Notes under the pieces: model-generated
Seen by the model: only the letters and a program-made list of their open reading frames with translations
Told to the model about the DNA's origin: nothing
Databases searched by the model: none
Position numbers and translations under genes: made by a program
Source: Thiomicrorhabdus arctica DSM 13458
Lineage (GTDB): Bacteria > Pseudomonadota > Gammaproteobacteria > Thiomicrospirales > Thiomicrospiraceae
DNA length: 64,000 nucleotides
Direction of reading: 5' to 3'
NCBI RefSeq assembly: GCF_000381085.1
Contig: NZ_KB905899.1
Location: 1,612,001 to 1,676,000 of the forward strand
In this document: positions 1 through 9,788 of the stretch, in pieces
How positions within the stretch are numbered: the first letter of the stretch is position 1
Layout of the letters: each line of letters starts with the position of its first letter

Positions 1-869
1 ATATCTTCTGGAATAACGAAAGGTTCAGCCGTCCAACCAAGCTCTTTACGAGCTTCAGCAATCTCATCATGCCCTAAAGCCGCACCGTGGCAGTCGTGAC
101 TTCCACAAAGGTTTGGAGAACCAAAACCGATGATTGTTTTAGTACAAATTAATGTCGGCTTATCAGTGACTTTCTTAGCTTCTTCGATTGCCGCATTGAT
201 TGCATTAGCATCGTGGCCATCAACGTTCGGAATAACATGCCAATCGTAAGAAACGAAACGACCTGGAACGCCTTTTTCCATCCAATCACCAATGTGACCG
301 TCGATAGAGATATCATTATCATCCCAAAATGCGATTAGCTTACCAAGACCTAAGGTTCCAGCCATGGCTGACGACTCATGAGAAAGACCTTCCATCAAAC
401 AACCATCACCCATAAAGACATAAGTATGATGATCAACGATGTCGTGACCCGGCTTATTGAACTGAGCCGCTAAAGTACGTTCTGCAATCGCCATACCTAC
501 CGCGTTAGTCAAACCCTGACCTAGAGGACCTGTTGTGGTTTCAATCCCTTCAGCGTAACCATATTCTGGATGACCTGCTGTCTTAGCGTGAAGCTGACGG
601 AATTGCTTAATATCTTCCATACCTAGGTCGAAACCAGTAAGGTGCAATAAAGAGTAGATCAACATTGATCCGTGCCCGTTAGACAATACGAAACGATCGC
701 GATCAGCCCATTTTGAATTCGTTGGGTTGTACTTCATGTGGCTGTTCCACAATACTTCAGCGATATCTGCCATACCCATCGGCGCACCAGGGTGTCCCGA
801 ATTTGCTTTCTGAACTGCATCCATGCTTAATGCACGGATTGCGTTTGCTAATTCTCTACGAGTTGCCAT
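1..869 (-). CDS. tkt: Transketolase, N-terminal part (cut by window edge)
   Basis: Transketolase moves two-carbon ketol units between sugar phosphates using thiamine diphosphate, in the Calvin cycle and the pentose phosphate pathway. About 289 codons are visible, read leftwards from the ATG at 867-869, and the C-terminal half lies outside the window. The N-terminus [19 protein letters not shown], the GHPGAPMG motif and the ThDP-binding GDGCLMEG motif identify the family. The start is supported by a GAGGAA ribosome-binding site about five bases upstream. In an autotroph this copy may serve CO2 fixation, but no other Calvin-cycle gene is visible to confirm that. Confidence 0.95.
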   Translation of the reverse strand, partial: MATRRELANAIRALSMDAVQKANSGHPGAPMGMADIAEVLWNSHMKYNPTNSKWADRDRFVLSNGHGSMLIYSLLHLTGFDLGMEDIKQFRQLHAKTAGHPEYGYAEGIETTTGPLGQGLTNAVGMAIAERTLAAQFNKPGHDIVDHHTYVFMGDGCLMEGLSHESSAMAGTLGLGKLIAFWDDNDISIDGHIGDWMEKGVPGRFVSYDWHVIPNVDGHDANAINAAIEEAKKVTDKPTLICTKTIIGFGSPNLCGSHDCHGAALGHDEIAEARKELGWTAEPFVIPED

Positions 870-1211
870 ACAACTTCCTCAATTTTTAAAAAAATTCGGT
901 GTTTGCACACTCCTCTACTAACTTTAAGCTCTCAATCTTCGTAAGAACTTAAAGGAGGAATGACAAGATAATTTGGTGCAATATTCTCTCTTATAATGAG
1001 TAAATCATCAAGTTTTCTTATTGTTTTCTTATGTTTATTTGCCCAACAGCACGACTTATAACAGCTTATTGGCGTTCTATTACGAATGAAAAAACCCCTA
1101 AACACGGCTTTAGTTACCTCTTTAGGCCGTCATAAGTCATAAAAATAATTAATTACAGTATAGAGTGGCTATAAAACCCACATCACCTGACCTATTGATA
1201 TAAAGGTCTTC
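870..1211. other. Intergenic region between tkt and the RND operon
   Basis: A 342-base gap without a credible gene. It should hold the tkt promoter (minus strand, about 880-1000) and the terminator of the RND operon (1089-1126). No repeat, RNA gene or clear operator was recognised. Confidence 0.6.
1089..1126 (-). terminator. Probable terminator of the RND efflux operon
   Basis: Read on the minus strand, CCTAAA pairs with TTTAGG across an 18-base loop and is followed by GG and six T residues. An alternative ACGGC/GCCGT stem overlaps it. It lies about 85 bases after the stop codon of the RND permease. The long loop makes it a weak example. Confidence 0.5.
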
Positions 1212-4200
1212 TCAAGAAATGGCCGCAGGATCCTCTGGTGCATTCTTGATTTTTTTATGAATGGCTTCCCCAGCATGTTCATACAAAGACAGCATGGCCG
1301 GGATCACGAGTAAAATCAAAAAGGTCGAGAATATCAACCCGAAGGCAATTGCGGTCGCCATTGGAATCAAGAATTGTGCTTGCAAAGAGGTTTCAAACAA
1401 CAAGGGCGTCAAACCCGCCACCGTGGTTAAGGATGTTAACAGTACCGCACGGATACGCTGCACAGACGCTTCTTCTAAAGCCGCATTCACACCTAAACCA
1501 GATTCTCTGAGACGCTTATAAAAACTCACTAAGATAATGGAATCATTGACCACGATACCTGACAAGCCAAAGAAGCCAAAAAGAGACAAAATTGTCATAT
1601 CCAGCCCCATCCACCAGTGGCCCATGATGGCGCCAATCAAGCCGAAAGGAATCGCCATCATCACCACCAGTGGCCATCCATAAGAGCCAAACACCCATGC
1701 CAGGACAATATAGATTATTGACAACCCAATCAATAAACCTATCTTCATATCCGCCAGGGTATCTGCTTGGCGTGCACTCTGTCCCTCAACGGAATAAATC
1801 AAACCGTATTTCTTCTCAAGTTCAGGGAGCGTACTTTTGACCAATTGCGCTAAAATAAGGTTGCTATTATTAACGGTTCTGTCGACTTCCCCAATGACAT
1901 TCACAGCCAACTGCCCATCGACATGGCGCATCACATCAAAACCCCGTTTAGTTGACCATGACGCCACCGTGTTTAAAGCAACACGTTCACCAGAAGGGGT
2001 GACGACTTGCATGCTATTAAGGGTGGCTAAAGTGTTCTGTTCCACTCGAGGATACTGCACACGCACTTCAACTTCATCTTCTGAATCTGTAAAGATTTGC
2101 ACTAAACGTCCAGAAAAAGCATCTGACAACTGACGACCAAGTGAAACATATGTCAGACCAAGAGCTTTACCTTGTGCTGTCAACTGATAGATCATCTGAT
2201 CACGGCCATAGGGTAGGTCATCACGTATACCGCTGACCCCAACCACTTGCGATAAAACCTCTTGCAAGTCTAAAGAGGCTTGCTTCAAGAGCAAAGGTGC
2301 AGCGCCGGACAAACGAACATCAATATCACTGCCAGGTGGACCGCTTCTAGGTGATTCAATGGTGAGCACATCTAAACCAGGGACGATGCCAGCTTTTTGT
2401 TGCCAGACTTTCACAAATTCTGTATTACGAGTGTGACGTTGATCCGGCTCAACCAACTCTACATTTATGCCGCTGAAATTAGGGCCCGTTTGACTACTGG
2501 TTTTATTGTAATTCACGGTCGCAATTTTGACTATACCAGGTTCAAGCTGTTGTTCAGTTTCCCGTAAAGCTTGATAGAGTTTTTCAACATAACGGGAAGA
2601 GACCTCAGAAGGTGTTCCGGCCACAAAACGGGCATCCGCTTGCAACTTGGTCGACTCTGGCGAAGGGAAAAAGACAAAACCTAACCGTCCCCCAGCAAGT
2701 AAACCCATGACAAAAATCATCATCGCCAAGGTCGCTGATAACGTAATCAATCTATTTTTCAATACCCAGCGAATCACATGACGAAACTGATGATGGCGCA
2801 CATGATCAATCCCTTGATTCAAACGATATCGAATCGAACCTGGCTGAGAGGGTTTTACACCATTTAAAGCATGGCGCAAATGACCGGGTAAAATCGTAAA
2901 ACTCTCTATTAATGAAGCGAAAATCACAGCAATGATCACTAACGGAATGGCAAATAGGATATTTCCCATCTCCCCCCCAATCATCATAAGAGGTAAAAAA
3001 GCCGCTACGGTTGTCAAGGAAGAAGCGGTGACAGGTCCGAGCATACGATGGGCACCACCCTCTGCCGCCTGCAACGCTGGCTCTCCGCGTTCATGATGTG
3101 AAAGTGCATCTTCACCCACCACAATAGCATCATCAACAATTATGCCCAATGCCATAATCAGGCCAAACATGCTGACCATATTAATGCTGCCGCCCGCAAG
3201 ATAAAGAATCATCAAAGTCGCGGCAAACGAGATCGGAATACCGACCGCTACCCAGAAAGCCACTCGCCCATTCATAAACATATACAGAATTAAAACAACC
3301 AGGACTAAGCCGCCAATTCCATTATTGACCAAGAGCATAATACGCTGATTCACCAATGACCAAGTTTGATCATAAACTTGAAGTCGCACGCCCTGTGGTA
3401 AAGCCGGTTTTGCTTCTGCTAACCAATCCATTAATATTTTCGAAGAGACTAAAGTATCGCCACTCTCGGCACGCTGTAATTGCATTTCAATAGCAGGATG
3501 ACCATCAACTGTTAAATAAGGCGAATCTTTAATGGCACGGCGTTCAACCAATCCCACATCACCCAATGCTACATTTTCAGAATCCGAGACCACTAAAGGC
3601 ATTTGATTAAATTCATGCACAGTGCGCTTTTGCTCTAAGGCACGCAAGTCTCGTACACTGTCGTTATCCCCCACAGAACCCGCCGGATAATCGCGACTCA
3701 TGCTGGCTACCTGATTACCGACCGCTTCGAGTGAGAGGTTAAACTGTTCGAGTTTTTTCTGAGAAAGCTCGATCGCCATCTCTTCTGAGGGCAACCCAGT
3801 AAAACTTATTTTGTCGATCCCACGATTAAGTAACTCTCGCTCAAACTGCCGGGCCATTGGCCGCAACTCCGCTAAGTCTCCCTGCTCACTCACCAATAGG
3901 ACTCGGGCAATCGATTCATAACGAACAATCCGTTCAATAACCGGCTTCTCAGCATCCTGCGGCAGATTACGCAACTCATTGATGCGTTGATTGATTTGAT
4001 CGACCGCCTCAATCATATTCACACCCTCCTTAAACTTCAAGGTGATCACGGCAATACCCAATGAGGACGTGGAGGTCATTTCATCCAAATTATCTAAATT
4101 ACGCAAGACTCGTTCAATGGGTTCTGTAATGCTGCGTTCAACATCCTCACCGTTCGCGCCCGGCCACACCACACGAACAGAAGCATAATCCAGGTCAAAA

Positions 4201-4439
4201 TTTGGAAAGAACTGCACATTCAACTTCATTATGGCGACAATTCCTGCCAACAGCATAATGATCATCAATAAGTTAGGTGCTACTTTATGACGAGCGAACA
4301 GGCCAATCATGCCATGCGATTTAAAACTGCGCTCCTTGACTTCATAATCATGATCTTCAACTTGAAAATCGTGATTTTTATCCTGCTTTAATGGATCATG
4401 CTCCCCTGACACAGAGCCGTTAGATTCAGAGATGCTCAT
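1212..4439 (-). CDS. RND family efflux permease (AcrB/MMPL-like)
   Basis: Inner-membrane proton-driven transporter of the resistance-nodulation-division superfamily. It works with a periplasmic adaptor and an outer-membrane channel to expel compounds. The 1075 residues fit the usual length. There is one membrane segment near residues 45-68, a large periplasmic loop, a membrane bundle with the proton-relay pair in IIVDDAIVVGED (Asp about 435-436), then the repeated second half ending in a further bundle. The N-terminal 40 residues are a charged cytoplasmic extension. The start codon overlaps the stop of the adaptor gene by four bases (ATGA), so the two are cotranslated. The substrate cannot be told from sequence; the HAE-1-like proton relay argues against a heavy-metal pump. 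No TolC gene is adjacent. Confidence 0.93.
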   Translation of the reverse strand: MSISESNGSVSGEHDPLKQDKNHDFQVEDHDYEVKERSFKSHGMIGLFARHKVAPNLLMIIMLLAGIVAIMKLNVQFFPNFDLDYASVRVVWPGANGEDVERSITEPIERVLRNLDNLDEMTSTSSLGIAVITLKFKEGVNMIEAVDQINQRINELRNLPQDAEKPVIERIVRYESIARVLLVSEQGDLAELRPMARQFERELLNRGIDKISFTGLPSEEMAIELSQKKLEQFNLSLEAVGNQVASMSRDYPAGSVGDNDSVRDLRALEQKRTVHEFNQMPLVVSDSENVALGDVGLVERRAIKDSPYLTVDGHPAIEMQLQRAESGDTLVSSKILMDWLAEAKPALPQGVRLQVYDQTWSLVNQRIMLLVNNGIGGLVLVVLILYMFMNGRVAFWVAVGIPISFAATLMILYLAGGSINMVSMFGLIMALGIIVDDAIVVGEDALSHHERGEPALQAAEGGAHRMLGPVTASSLTTVAAFLPLMMIGGEMGNILFAIPLVIIAVIFASLIESFTILPGHLRHALNGVKPSQPGSIRYRLNQGIDHVRHHQFRHVIRWVLKNRLITLSATLAMMIFVMGLLAGGRLGFVFFPSPESTKLQADARFVAGTPSEVSSRYVEKLYQALRETEQQLEPGIVKIATVNYNKTSSQTGPNFSGINVELVEPDQRHTRNTEFVKVWQQKAGIVPGLDVLTIESPRSGPPGSDIDVRLSGAAPLLLKQASLDLQEVLSQVVGVSGIRDDLPYGRDQMIYQLTAQGKALGLTYVSLGRQLSDAFSGRLVQIFTDSEDEVEVRVQYPRVEQNTLATLNSMQVVTPSGERVALNTVASWSTKRGFDVMRHVDGQLAVNVIGEVDRTVNNSNLILAQLVKSTLPELEKKYGLIYSVEGQSARQADTLADMKIGLLIGLSIIYIVLAWVFGSYGWPLVVMMAIPFGLIGAIMGHWWMGLDMTILSLFGFFGLSGIVVNDSIILVSFYKRLRESGLGVNAALEEASVQRIRAVLLTSLTTVAGLTPLLFETSLQAQFLIPMATAIAFGLIFSTFLILLVIPAMLSLYEHAGEAIHKKIKNAPEDPAAIS

Positions 4440-5698
4440 TGAACACCTTCAGAGACTTTCAAACCAGAAACGGCATTCGGTAAATGGGTAATATTAATTT
4501 TGGTATTGGCCGCAAACTTAGGCAAAATTAATGCCCAGAGTTCATCATGACGCAAGACATCCCCCACCACTTTAACGTGCTCTGATACTAGACGTCCCTC
4601 TCGAATAATATAGACTTGGTTTTGACCATAAAGCGCACTGTAAGGAATAGCAACCACATTATCAATCGGCACACCTTGCAAGCTAACTTCCATTAAATCG
4701 CCTGGACGAGCATTGCTCAGCGCGGGCGGTAAACGAAAGAAAGCATCGATTCCACTGGTCGTCGACTCTCCCGCCAGTCTCGTTAAACTCAGAGGGATTG
4801 AGCGTTGACCTGAAGCGCCATTATGTTGAGTGTAAAAGGCTTGTAAAGTAATATTTGAATCTAATGCTTGCTGTACCTCAGACTGCACCATAACGGGTAA
4901 TTTGGTACGCAACACCAGTGACGATACACCATAAAAACTGACCATACTCATACCGGCATTCACACGAGAACCTTCACTGACCGATACTTTTGCGATTCGC
5001 GCATCATAGGGGGCAACTAATTGACCACGTTGCATGTTTAGAGTCGCCTGTCTCAAAACCGCCTTGGCTTTTGCCAAACGCGATTCATTCTGTGTCGCTT
5101 TCAGTTGATTTTCTTCTACCGCCAATTGAGCACCCACCACCACATATTCCTGCTTAACCAACGCTTCTTTTACCGTGTCTAAATCCGTCCGTGACGCCAA
5201 GTCTTTAGTAATCAATTGTTGAGTCCGCTCTTGCTTAACCCTCTTTAACTTTAATACTTTTTTCTCAAACAACAAACGTTGTTGATTGGCTTCATACGCC
5301 AATTTTTGTAAACGAACCTGTGCAGAAGCATCGGCCACATCGGCCTTTGCCTGCTGTAAAGGAATGTCTAAATCTGAAAGATTCATGCTCACCAGTGCAT
5401 CACCTTGCTTAACCGACTGTCCTTCTTTTACCCAAACATTTTCAATCACACCCGAAATAGGCGCGGCTGCATCCACCATTGAGAACGATTCAACCTTGCC
5501 ATACAGATTTTGTACTGGGGATAAGCTTTCAAAGCGCGCAGGTATCGTCTCAACCATCCAAACCTTTTCCTTGATCTGTACGGGGGGCTGCTCTACCTTG
5601 CTGCTTTTTAAAAACACAAAAATGACTATCGCAGCAACAATAATAATAATGGGAATGAGCACGCTTCTAAAACGCGTTTTAAAAGTAGAAACTATCAA
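4436..5698 (-). CDS. RND efflux periplasmic adaptor (membrane fusion protein)
   Basis: Adaptor that links the RND permease to an outer-membrane pore. The 420 residues begin with one membrane anchor (about 14-30, rich in Ile/Val). Then come a barrel-sandwich lipoyl half (VDAAAPISGVIENVWVKEGQ), a long helical hairpin (about 130-215), the second lipoyl half (GQLVAPYDARIAKVSVSEG) and a beta-barrel domain. It is the first gene of a two-gene operon with the permease. There is no lipobox, so it is anchored by the transmembrane helix. No regulator gene lies next to it. Confidence 0.9.
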   Translation of the reverse strand: MIVSTFKTRFRSVLIPIIIIVAAIVIFVFLKSSKVEQPPVQIKEKVWMVETIPARFESLSPVQNLYGKVESFSMVDAAAPISGVIENVWVKEGQSVKQGDALVSMNLSDLDIPLQQAKADVADASAQVRLQKLAYEANQQRLLFEKKVLKLKRVKQERTQQLITKDLASRTDLDTVKEALVKQEYVVVGAQLAVEENQLKATQNESRLAKAKAVLRQATLNMQRGQLVAPYDARIAKVSVSEGSRVNAGMSMVSFYGVSSLVLRTKLPVMVQSEVQQALDSNITLQAFYTQHNGASGQRSIPLSLTRLAGESTTSGIDAFFRLPPALSNARPGDLMEVSLQGVPIDNVVAIPYSALYGQNQVYIIREGRLVSEHVKVVGDVLRHDELWALILPKFAANTKINITHLPNAVSGLKVSEGVQ

Positions 5699-5914
5699 GA
5701 TGAACCCTTTGTGAATTTATTCGAATCGTCATAACATCAATCATTTAAGGTGGTACCGCAGTTAAGGCGCCCCCTGACAACCCATTTACTCGCTTTATTC
5801 TACCGCTAAAGCATTCATTGTAGCGTTTTAAAAAACTTATTTAAATCAGCATGATCCGTTTGGCGTATTTGACAAAAAGACCTTTAAACACCCATTTCTT
5901 TAATCCAAGAAGGA

Positions 5915-7174
5915 TTAATACAACTGGATAAACTCAGCAATCAATCTCACTCTTTCTCGATCGATTGCTTCTGCGATTTCGGAACCTTGAAAACCTTGTT
6001 GAATCACCTTTTGATTATCAACCTGATTCACAGCATTTAACATCTGCCTCCAAAATTTTATATGCGGATAGGCAATCGATTCAAATCCGATTCGACCTTG
6101 AGAATCAGCTTTACAGGCGAGTAAAACATTTTCAAAACCCACAGAATCTTTTAAAGCGCCACAGCCTTTAAGCACTTTTAAATAAGTCACTGGTTTCAAA
6201 TAAGGCCGAAAACGATCCGATTCTATGCTTTTTAAACCCTGATGAATCAAACCATGCCACTGCGTGACTCTTGAAGCCAGTTGTTGCCATTTTTTGGGAA
6301 CACGATAACGTTCACATAATTCCACCACAATCGGGACGCCCGCAACCTCATGACCATGATGTTTAGGCCACAACGCTTCAGGGGTCATCGCTTTGCCTAA
6401 ATCATGTACCAAAGCAGCAAAACGTACCATCGGATCATTTGACAACCCTGCCGCAGCATCTAATACCATCATCGTATGATTCCAGACATCCCCTTCTGGA
6501 TGATATTTCTGCGGCTGAGTCACATGATGTAAAGCGAATAACTCCGGGAACAAAACTTCAATTGCACCGACGCTGTCCAACACGGAAAAAAACACGCTTG
6601 GCGTCTCGGTATTCAAAGCCTTAACCACTTCTTGCCAAACCCGCTCAGGCGTTAAGTCAGATAACTCTCCTGCCTGCACCATCTGCGTCATTAAGCTTTG
6701 TGTCTCTGGTGCTAGTTTGAAATCAAAAGGCGCTAACTTCGCTGCGAAACGCGCCACTCGCAAAACCCGCAAAGGATCCTCAGAAAATGCCTCTGATACA
6801 TGGCGTAGGAGCTTGTTATGCAAATCCTGCTGACCGCCATAGGGATCTATTATGTCACCAGAAGGCGATCTAGCCATGGCATTAATGGTTAAATCTCGGC
6901 GAATAAGATCTTCTTCAAGCGTTACGTTTGGTGCAGCAAATACCTCGAATCCGTGATACCCGACCCCAACCTTGCGTTCGGTTCTGGCTAAGGCATACTC
7001 TTCCTTAGTCTTTGGATGCAGAAAAACAGGAAAGTCTTTACCCACCTGCTCAAAGCCTTTCGCTAACATCATTTCAGGCGTCGCACCCACGACAACCCAG
7101 TCGCGATCATAAACCGCTAAATCGAGCAAACCATCTCTGACGGCACCCCCAACTAAATAGACGTCTAAATCCAC
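5915..7174 (-). CDS. cca: Multifunctional CCA tRNA nucleotidyltransferase
   Basis: Adds and repairs the 3' CCA end of tRNAs. The nucleotidyltransferase motif sits at the N-terminus: YLVGGAVRD followed by the metal-binding DRD (Asp23 and Asp25). The conserved [10 protein letters not shown] motif follows. A C-terminal HD phosphohydrolase domain carries His about 232 and VHDLGK about 257, as in the bacterial multifunctional class 2 enzymes that also have phosphatase and phosphodiesterase activity. The length of 419 residues matches the family. It is a lone gene on the minus strand, separated by the hairpin at 7219-7246 from the gene behind it. Confidence 0.95.
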   Translation of the reverse strand: MDLDVYLVGGAVRDGLLDLAVYDRDWVVVGATPEMMLAKGFEQVGKDFPVFLHPKTKEEYALARTERKVGVGYHGFEVFAAPNVTLEEDLIRRDLTINAMARSPSGDIIDPYGGQQDLHNKLLRHVSEAFSEDPLRVLRVARFAAKLAPFDFKLAPETQSLMTQMVQAGELSDLTPERVWQEVVKALNTETPSVFFSVLDSVGAIEVLFPELFALHHVTQPQKYHPEGDVWNHTMMVLDAAAGLSNDPMVRFAALVHDLGKAMTPEALWPKHHGHEVAGVPIVVELCERYRVPKKWQQLASRVTQWHGLIHQGLKSIESDRFRPYLKPVTYLKVLKGCGALKDSVGFENVLLACKADSQGRIGFESIAYPHIKFWRQMLNAVNQVDNQKVIQQGFQGSEIAEAIDRERVRLIAEFIQLY

Positions 7175-7218
7175 GACACGACCCTCTTTAAATTTACCAT
7201 CTGACTATTAACCAATAA

Positions 7219-7246
7219 AAAAGCCGTCAATAAAGACGGCTTTTTT
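7219..7246 (-). terminator. Rho-independent terminator after the NDUFA9-like gene
   Basis: GCCGTC (7223-7228), loop AATAAA, GACGGC (7235-7240), with A residues on one side and six T residues on the other. It could act in both directions. On the minus strand it ends the 7290-8261 gene before cca begins. Confidence 0.85.
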
Positions 7247-7289
7247 CAGGTGACTTAAGCATCACGCCCACTTGCATCATTGCAAGAGT

Positions 7290-8261
7290 TCACACCATTT
7301 CGCGAGGATTACGGCTCGCTTCTTTACGGTAAAAGTTGTAACGTTCACGAATATGATGCGGTGCGGCATAGGTTGAAATAACCCATTCCAATCCACTTGG
7401 CATAAAGCCGAATATGGATGAAAAATCGCTGTCCGAAACCATATCTTTTTTCAGCATTAATAACTGAGATGCAGAGACCGATGCCATGGGAGAAAGTGCG
7501 CCTAGCTTCACCATAATCGACGCATTTAGACGACACATAGGAAAAACGATGGCTTCTTTTTGCATGATTTCAGCGACTAATTCACCCAACTGTTTAAGGG
7601 TAAGACGCTCTTCACCGACCACTTCAATTTTCTGACCAAATGTCGCAGACTTACGAATTGAGCCAACAAAAGCTAAAGCAAAATCTTTAACCCAAACGGG
7701 TTGTAAAACGGTGTTCGCGTTTGCCACCATCAATAATGACATACGTTGCAACTGCTTTACAAACCGCGACGTCGTGTCATCACCCTCACCAATCAACAGG
7801 CTGGGTTTAAAAATGGTCACATTTGCGCTGGCAACACTGTGCATTAAGTTATCCACTTCCGCGAGTAAACCAAACCAATCACTTCCCGGCTGATCTAAAG
7901 AAGCCCCCATTTGAGATAAACTTAACACACGCTTTACCCCCGCTGACTCAGCGGCCAATTTTAGCTTTTGGTTAATGTGCATCAAATCTGATGACTCAAT
8001 CATCTCATTGCCTGCTGAACGATCTGTGGTCAAATTCACCATAATATCAGCATCTGCAAGTGCCAACTTTAGCTGTTCGGCATCATCAAAAGAGGTTACA
8101 GCCCTAACAACCGTATTAGGATACAGGGCAAATTCACGATATCTTTCAGGTCTACGAACTAAAAGAGTGACCTCATAACCTGCCTTGGACAGCTCATTGA
8201 CCACCTCCTTACCAACAAATCCAGTTCCTCCAAAGACGCTTACTTTGTTTCCTAATATCAC
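7290..8261 (-). CDS. NAD(P)-binding protein, complex I NDUFA9-like (atypical SDR)
   Basis: A 323-residue Rossmann-fold protein of the extended/atypical short-chain dehydrogenase group that includes bacterial NDUFA9-like and YbjT-like proteins. The N-terminal VSVFGGTGFVGKEVV carries the GxxGxxG dinucleotide-binding motif (about residues 9-23), followed by LVRRPER, where the arginines suggest NADP binding. The catalytic YxxxK of classical SDRs is not obvious, typical of this group, whose function in bacteria is uncertain (NADPH binding, or quinone or respiratory-complex upkeep). It is monocistronic, with its own terminator. Confidence 0.8.
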   Translation of the reverse strand: MILGNKVSVFGGTGFVGKEVVNELSKAGYEVTLLVRRPERYREFALYPNTVVRAVTSFDDAEQLKLALADADIMVNLTTDRSAGNEMIESSDLMHINQKLKLAAESAGVKRVLSLSQMGASLDQPGSDWFGLLAEVDNLMHSVASANVTIFKPSLLIGEGDDTTSRFVKQLQRMSLLMVANANTVLQPVWVKDFALAFVGSIRKSATFGQKIEVVGEERLTLKQLGELVAEIMQKEAIVFPMCRLNASIMVKLGALSPMASVSASQLLMLKKDMVSDSDFSSIFGFMPSGLEWVISTYAAPHHIRERYNFYRKEASRNPREMV

Positions 8262-8454
8262 ACTAAAATCCAGTTATTTTATTCGAATCTGAAAAGAATA
8301 AGGAAATACTGATGATGGGTCAAGTTTTTCAGCATCAAAATATTTTCAAAGCATTTGCAACATGTTCATTTAATGTGCGTATTCTGGGTGGTTTGATTTT
8401 GGTACAATAGAAACCATTTAGTACAACTCTGCTTCAGAACAAGGAAAAAACGGT

Positions 8455-8751
8455 ATGAACATGATAATGGTATCCGCTTACAAAAGCCCAAAGAAACAAG
8501 AACTTTTTCTTTTTATGCCGAAAAAAAATCGTTTAGAAGACCTGCCAGACGAACTTTTAGTCATGTTCGGTGAACCGGCTCATGTCATGGACTTTGAACT
8601 AACGCCTGATAGAAAGATGGCGCGCGGGGATGCGGCAACCGTCTATGAAGCGATGGTCACGAAAGGGTTTTATATGCAAATGCCTCCTGCAGAATTCGAA
8701 AAAATGGGGAATATGACACCACCCCCTGAACGTTTAGACAATATTTTTTAA
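8455..8751 (+). CDS. YcgL domain protein
   Basis: Small 98-residue protein of the YcgL family (DUF709), found across gammaproteobacteria. The family pattern is visible: an N-terminal Y+SxKK motif (AYKSPKKQELFLF), the LPDELLVMFGEP segment and a GFYMQMPP motif. No enzymatic function is established. An AAGGA ribosome-binding site at 8441-8445 supports the ATG at 8455. A palindrome copy (8762-8773) lies just after the stop. Confidence 0.85.
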   Translation: MNMIMVSAYKSPKKQELFLFMPKKNRLEDLPDELLVMFGEPAHVMDFELTPDRKMARGDAATVYEAMVTKGFYMQMPPAEFEKMGNMTPPPERLDNIF

Positions 8752-8761
8752 ATAAAAAACG

Positions 8762-8773
8762 ACCAGGCCTGGT
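8762..8773. repeat. ACCAGGCCTGGT palindrome, copy 1
   Basis: Perfect 12-bp copy of the palindrome repeated through the window, between ycgL and the superoxide dismutase gene, 10 bases after the ycgL stop. Confidence 0.9.
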
Positions 8774-8807
8774 TAAAACGTTAATAACCAAACAGTTTAC
8801 TCAGGTA

Positions 8808-8835
8808 TTTACAATCAGCTGGTTGTAGATACAAT
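8808..8835 (+). promoter_or_regulatory. Probable sigma-70 promoter of the superoxide dismutase gene
   Basis: TTTACA (8808-8813), a 16-base spacer, then TACAAT (8830-8835), each one base from consensus. Transcription would begin near 8842, about 40 bases before the ATG. No Fur box was recognised. Confidence 0.6.
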
Positions 8836-8881
8836 AGAAGACCTGACATTACACTCTACTTATATTTAAAAGGAAACCGCC

Positions 8882-9490
8882 ATGGCTTTTACACTTCCAG
8901 CACTACCTTATGACTACGACGCTTTAGAGGTTTCTATCGACGCTCGTACTATGGAAATTCATCATTCAAAACACCACCAAGCTTATGTCACTAATGTTAA
9001 TGCGGCCATTGCAGGGACAGAATTAGAAGACAAGACGCTTGATGAGCTTTGCGCGGTTGCAGGAACTTTGCCACCAGCAGTGCGCAACAATGGCGGTGGA
9101 CATTGGAACCATTCATTCTTCTGGGACGTCATGACGGGTGATAGCATGGGCGCACCTAAAGGCGCTCTGGCCGATGAAATCAATGCTACGTTTGGTAGCT
9201 TTGAAGAGATGAAAACAAAATTCAATACCGCCGGTGCAACCCAGTTCGGTTCTGGTTGGGCTTGGTTAACCGTTTCTGCTGACGGTAAGCTAGAAATCTC
9301 TTCTACGCCTAATCAAGACAACCCTCTAATGGATTGTGCAAAGGTGCAAGGCACACCTGTGTTAGGTTTGGATGTTTGGGAGCACGCATACTACCTTCGT
9401 TACCAGAACCTACGCCCAGCTTACATGCAAGCTTGGTGGGACGTGGTTAACTGGAACAAGGTTTCAGAGCTTTACAGCGCTGCAAAATAA
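8882..9490 (+). CDS. sodA: Superoxide dismutase, Mn-type signature (Fe/Mn family)
   Basis: Converts superoxide to oxygen and hydrogen peroxide in the cytoplasm. The 202 residues carry all four metal ligands: His27 in the [12 protein letters not shown] motif, the His of [13 protein letters not shown], and Asp and His in DVWEHAYY. Two features fit the manganese group better than the iron group: GGGH rather than AAQ before the second histidine, and a glutamine in TPNQDNPLM. Metal use in this family cannot be settled from sequence, and cambialistic enzymes exist. The AAAGGAA ribosome-binding site is well placed. A strong terminator follows, so it is a single-gene unit. Confidence 0.93.
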   Translation: MAFTLPALPYDYDALEVSIDARTMEIHHSKHHQAYVTNVNAAIAGTELEDKTLDELCAVAGTLPPAVRNNGGGHWNHSFFWDVMTGDSMGAPKGALADEINATFGSFEEMKTKFNTAGATQFGSGWAWLTVSADGKLEISSTPNQDNPLMDCAKVQGTPVLGLDVWEHAYYLRYQNLRPAYMQAWWDVVNWNKVSELYSAAK

Positions 9491-9544
9491 CCTGCTTAAT
9501 GACTCAAGCCATTCATTCCGTTAAACGTTGAATGACCTAAAAAA

Positions 9545-9570
9545 GCCCGAATTTATTCGGGCTTTTTTTT
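9545..9570 (+). terminator. Rho-independent terminator after superoxide dismutase
   Basis: GCCCGAA (9545-9551), loop TTTA, TTCGGGC (9556-9562), then eight T residues, preceded by six A residues. Confidence 0.93.
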
Positions 9571-9737
9571 CAACGATAATACCCACCCTAACAAAACACC
9601 TTCTATCGAACGGTGATTAACCACGACTCCTGATGGCCAAACGGCATGATTTTATACAGAAGACCCATTAGAACGTCAGTAAATCTAGCAAAACAAATAT
9701 CCCGTCTATTCAGTTCTGTTAATATACGATCAATAAC

Positions 9738-9769
9738 TTGATTTAAATCAAGAACTCTTTACTTATAAT
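9738..9769 (+). promoter_or_regulatory. FNR/ANR-type box with -10 element upstream of the PuuD-like gene
   Basis: TTGATTTAAATCAA (9738-9751) is a perfect match to the TTGAT-N4-ATCAA consensus of FNR-family oxygen regulators. A consensus TATAAT follows at 9764-9769. The box centre lies about 31-32 bases before the predicted transcription start, not the -41.5 usual for activation. That position would suit repression or an alternative start. Bases are read directly; the regulator is inferred. Confidence 0.75.
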
Positions 9770-9788
9770 TACTCATCTGGAGATGATC

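Noticed and set aside
8882-9490. Naming the dismutase SodB (iron)
   Set aside because: The GGGH motif and the glutamine in NQDNPL fit the manganese-type pattern; iron-type enzymes have AAQ at the first site. Metal use still needs testing.
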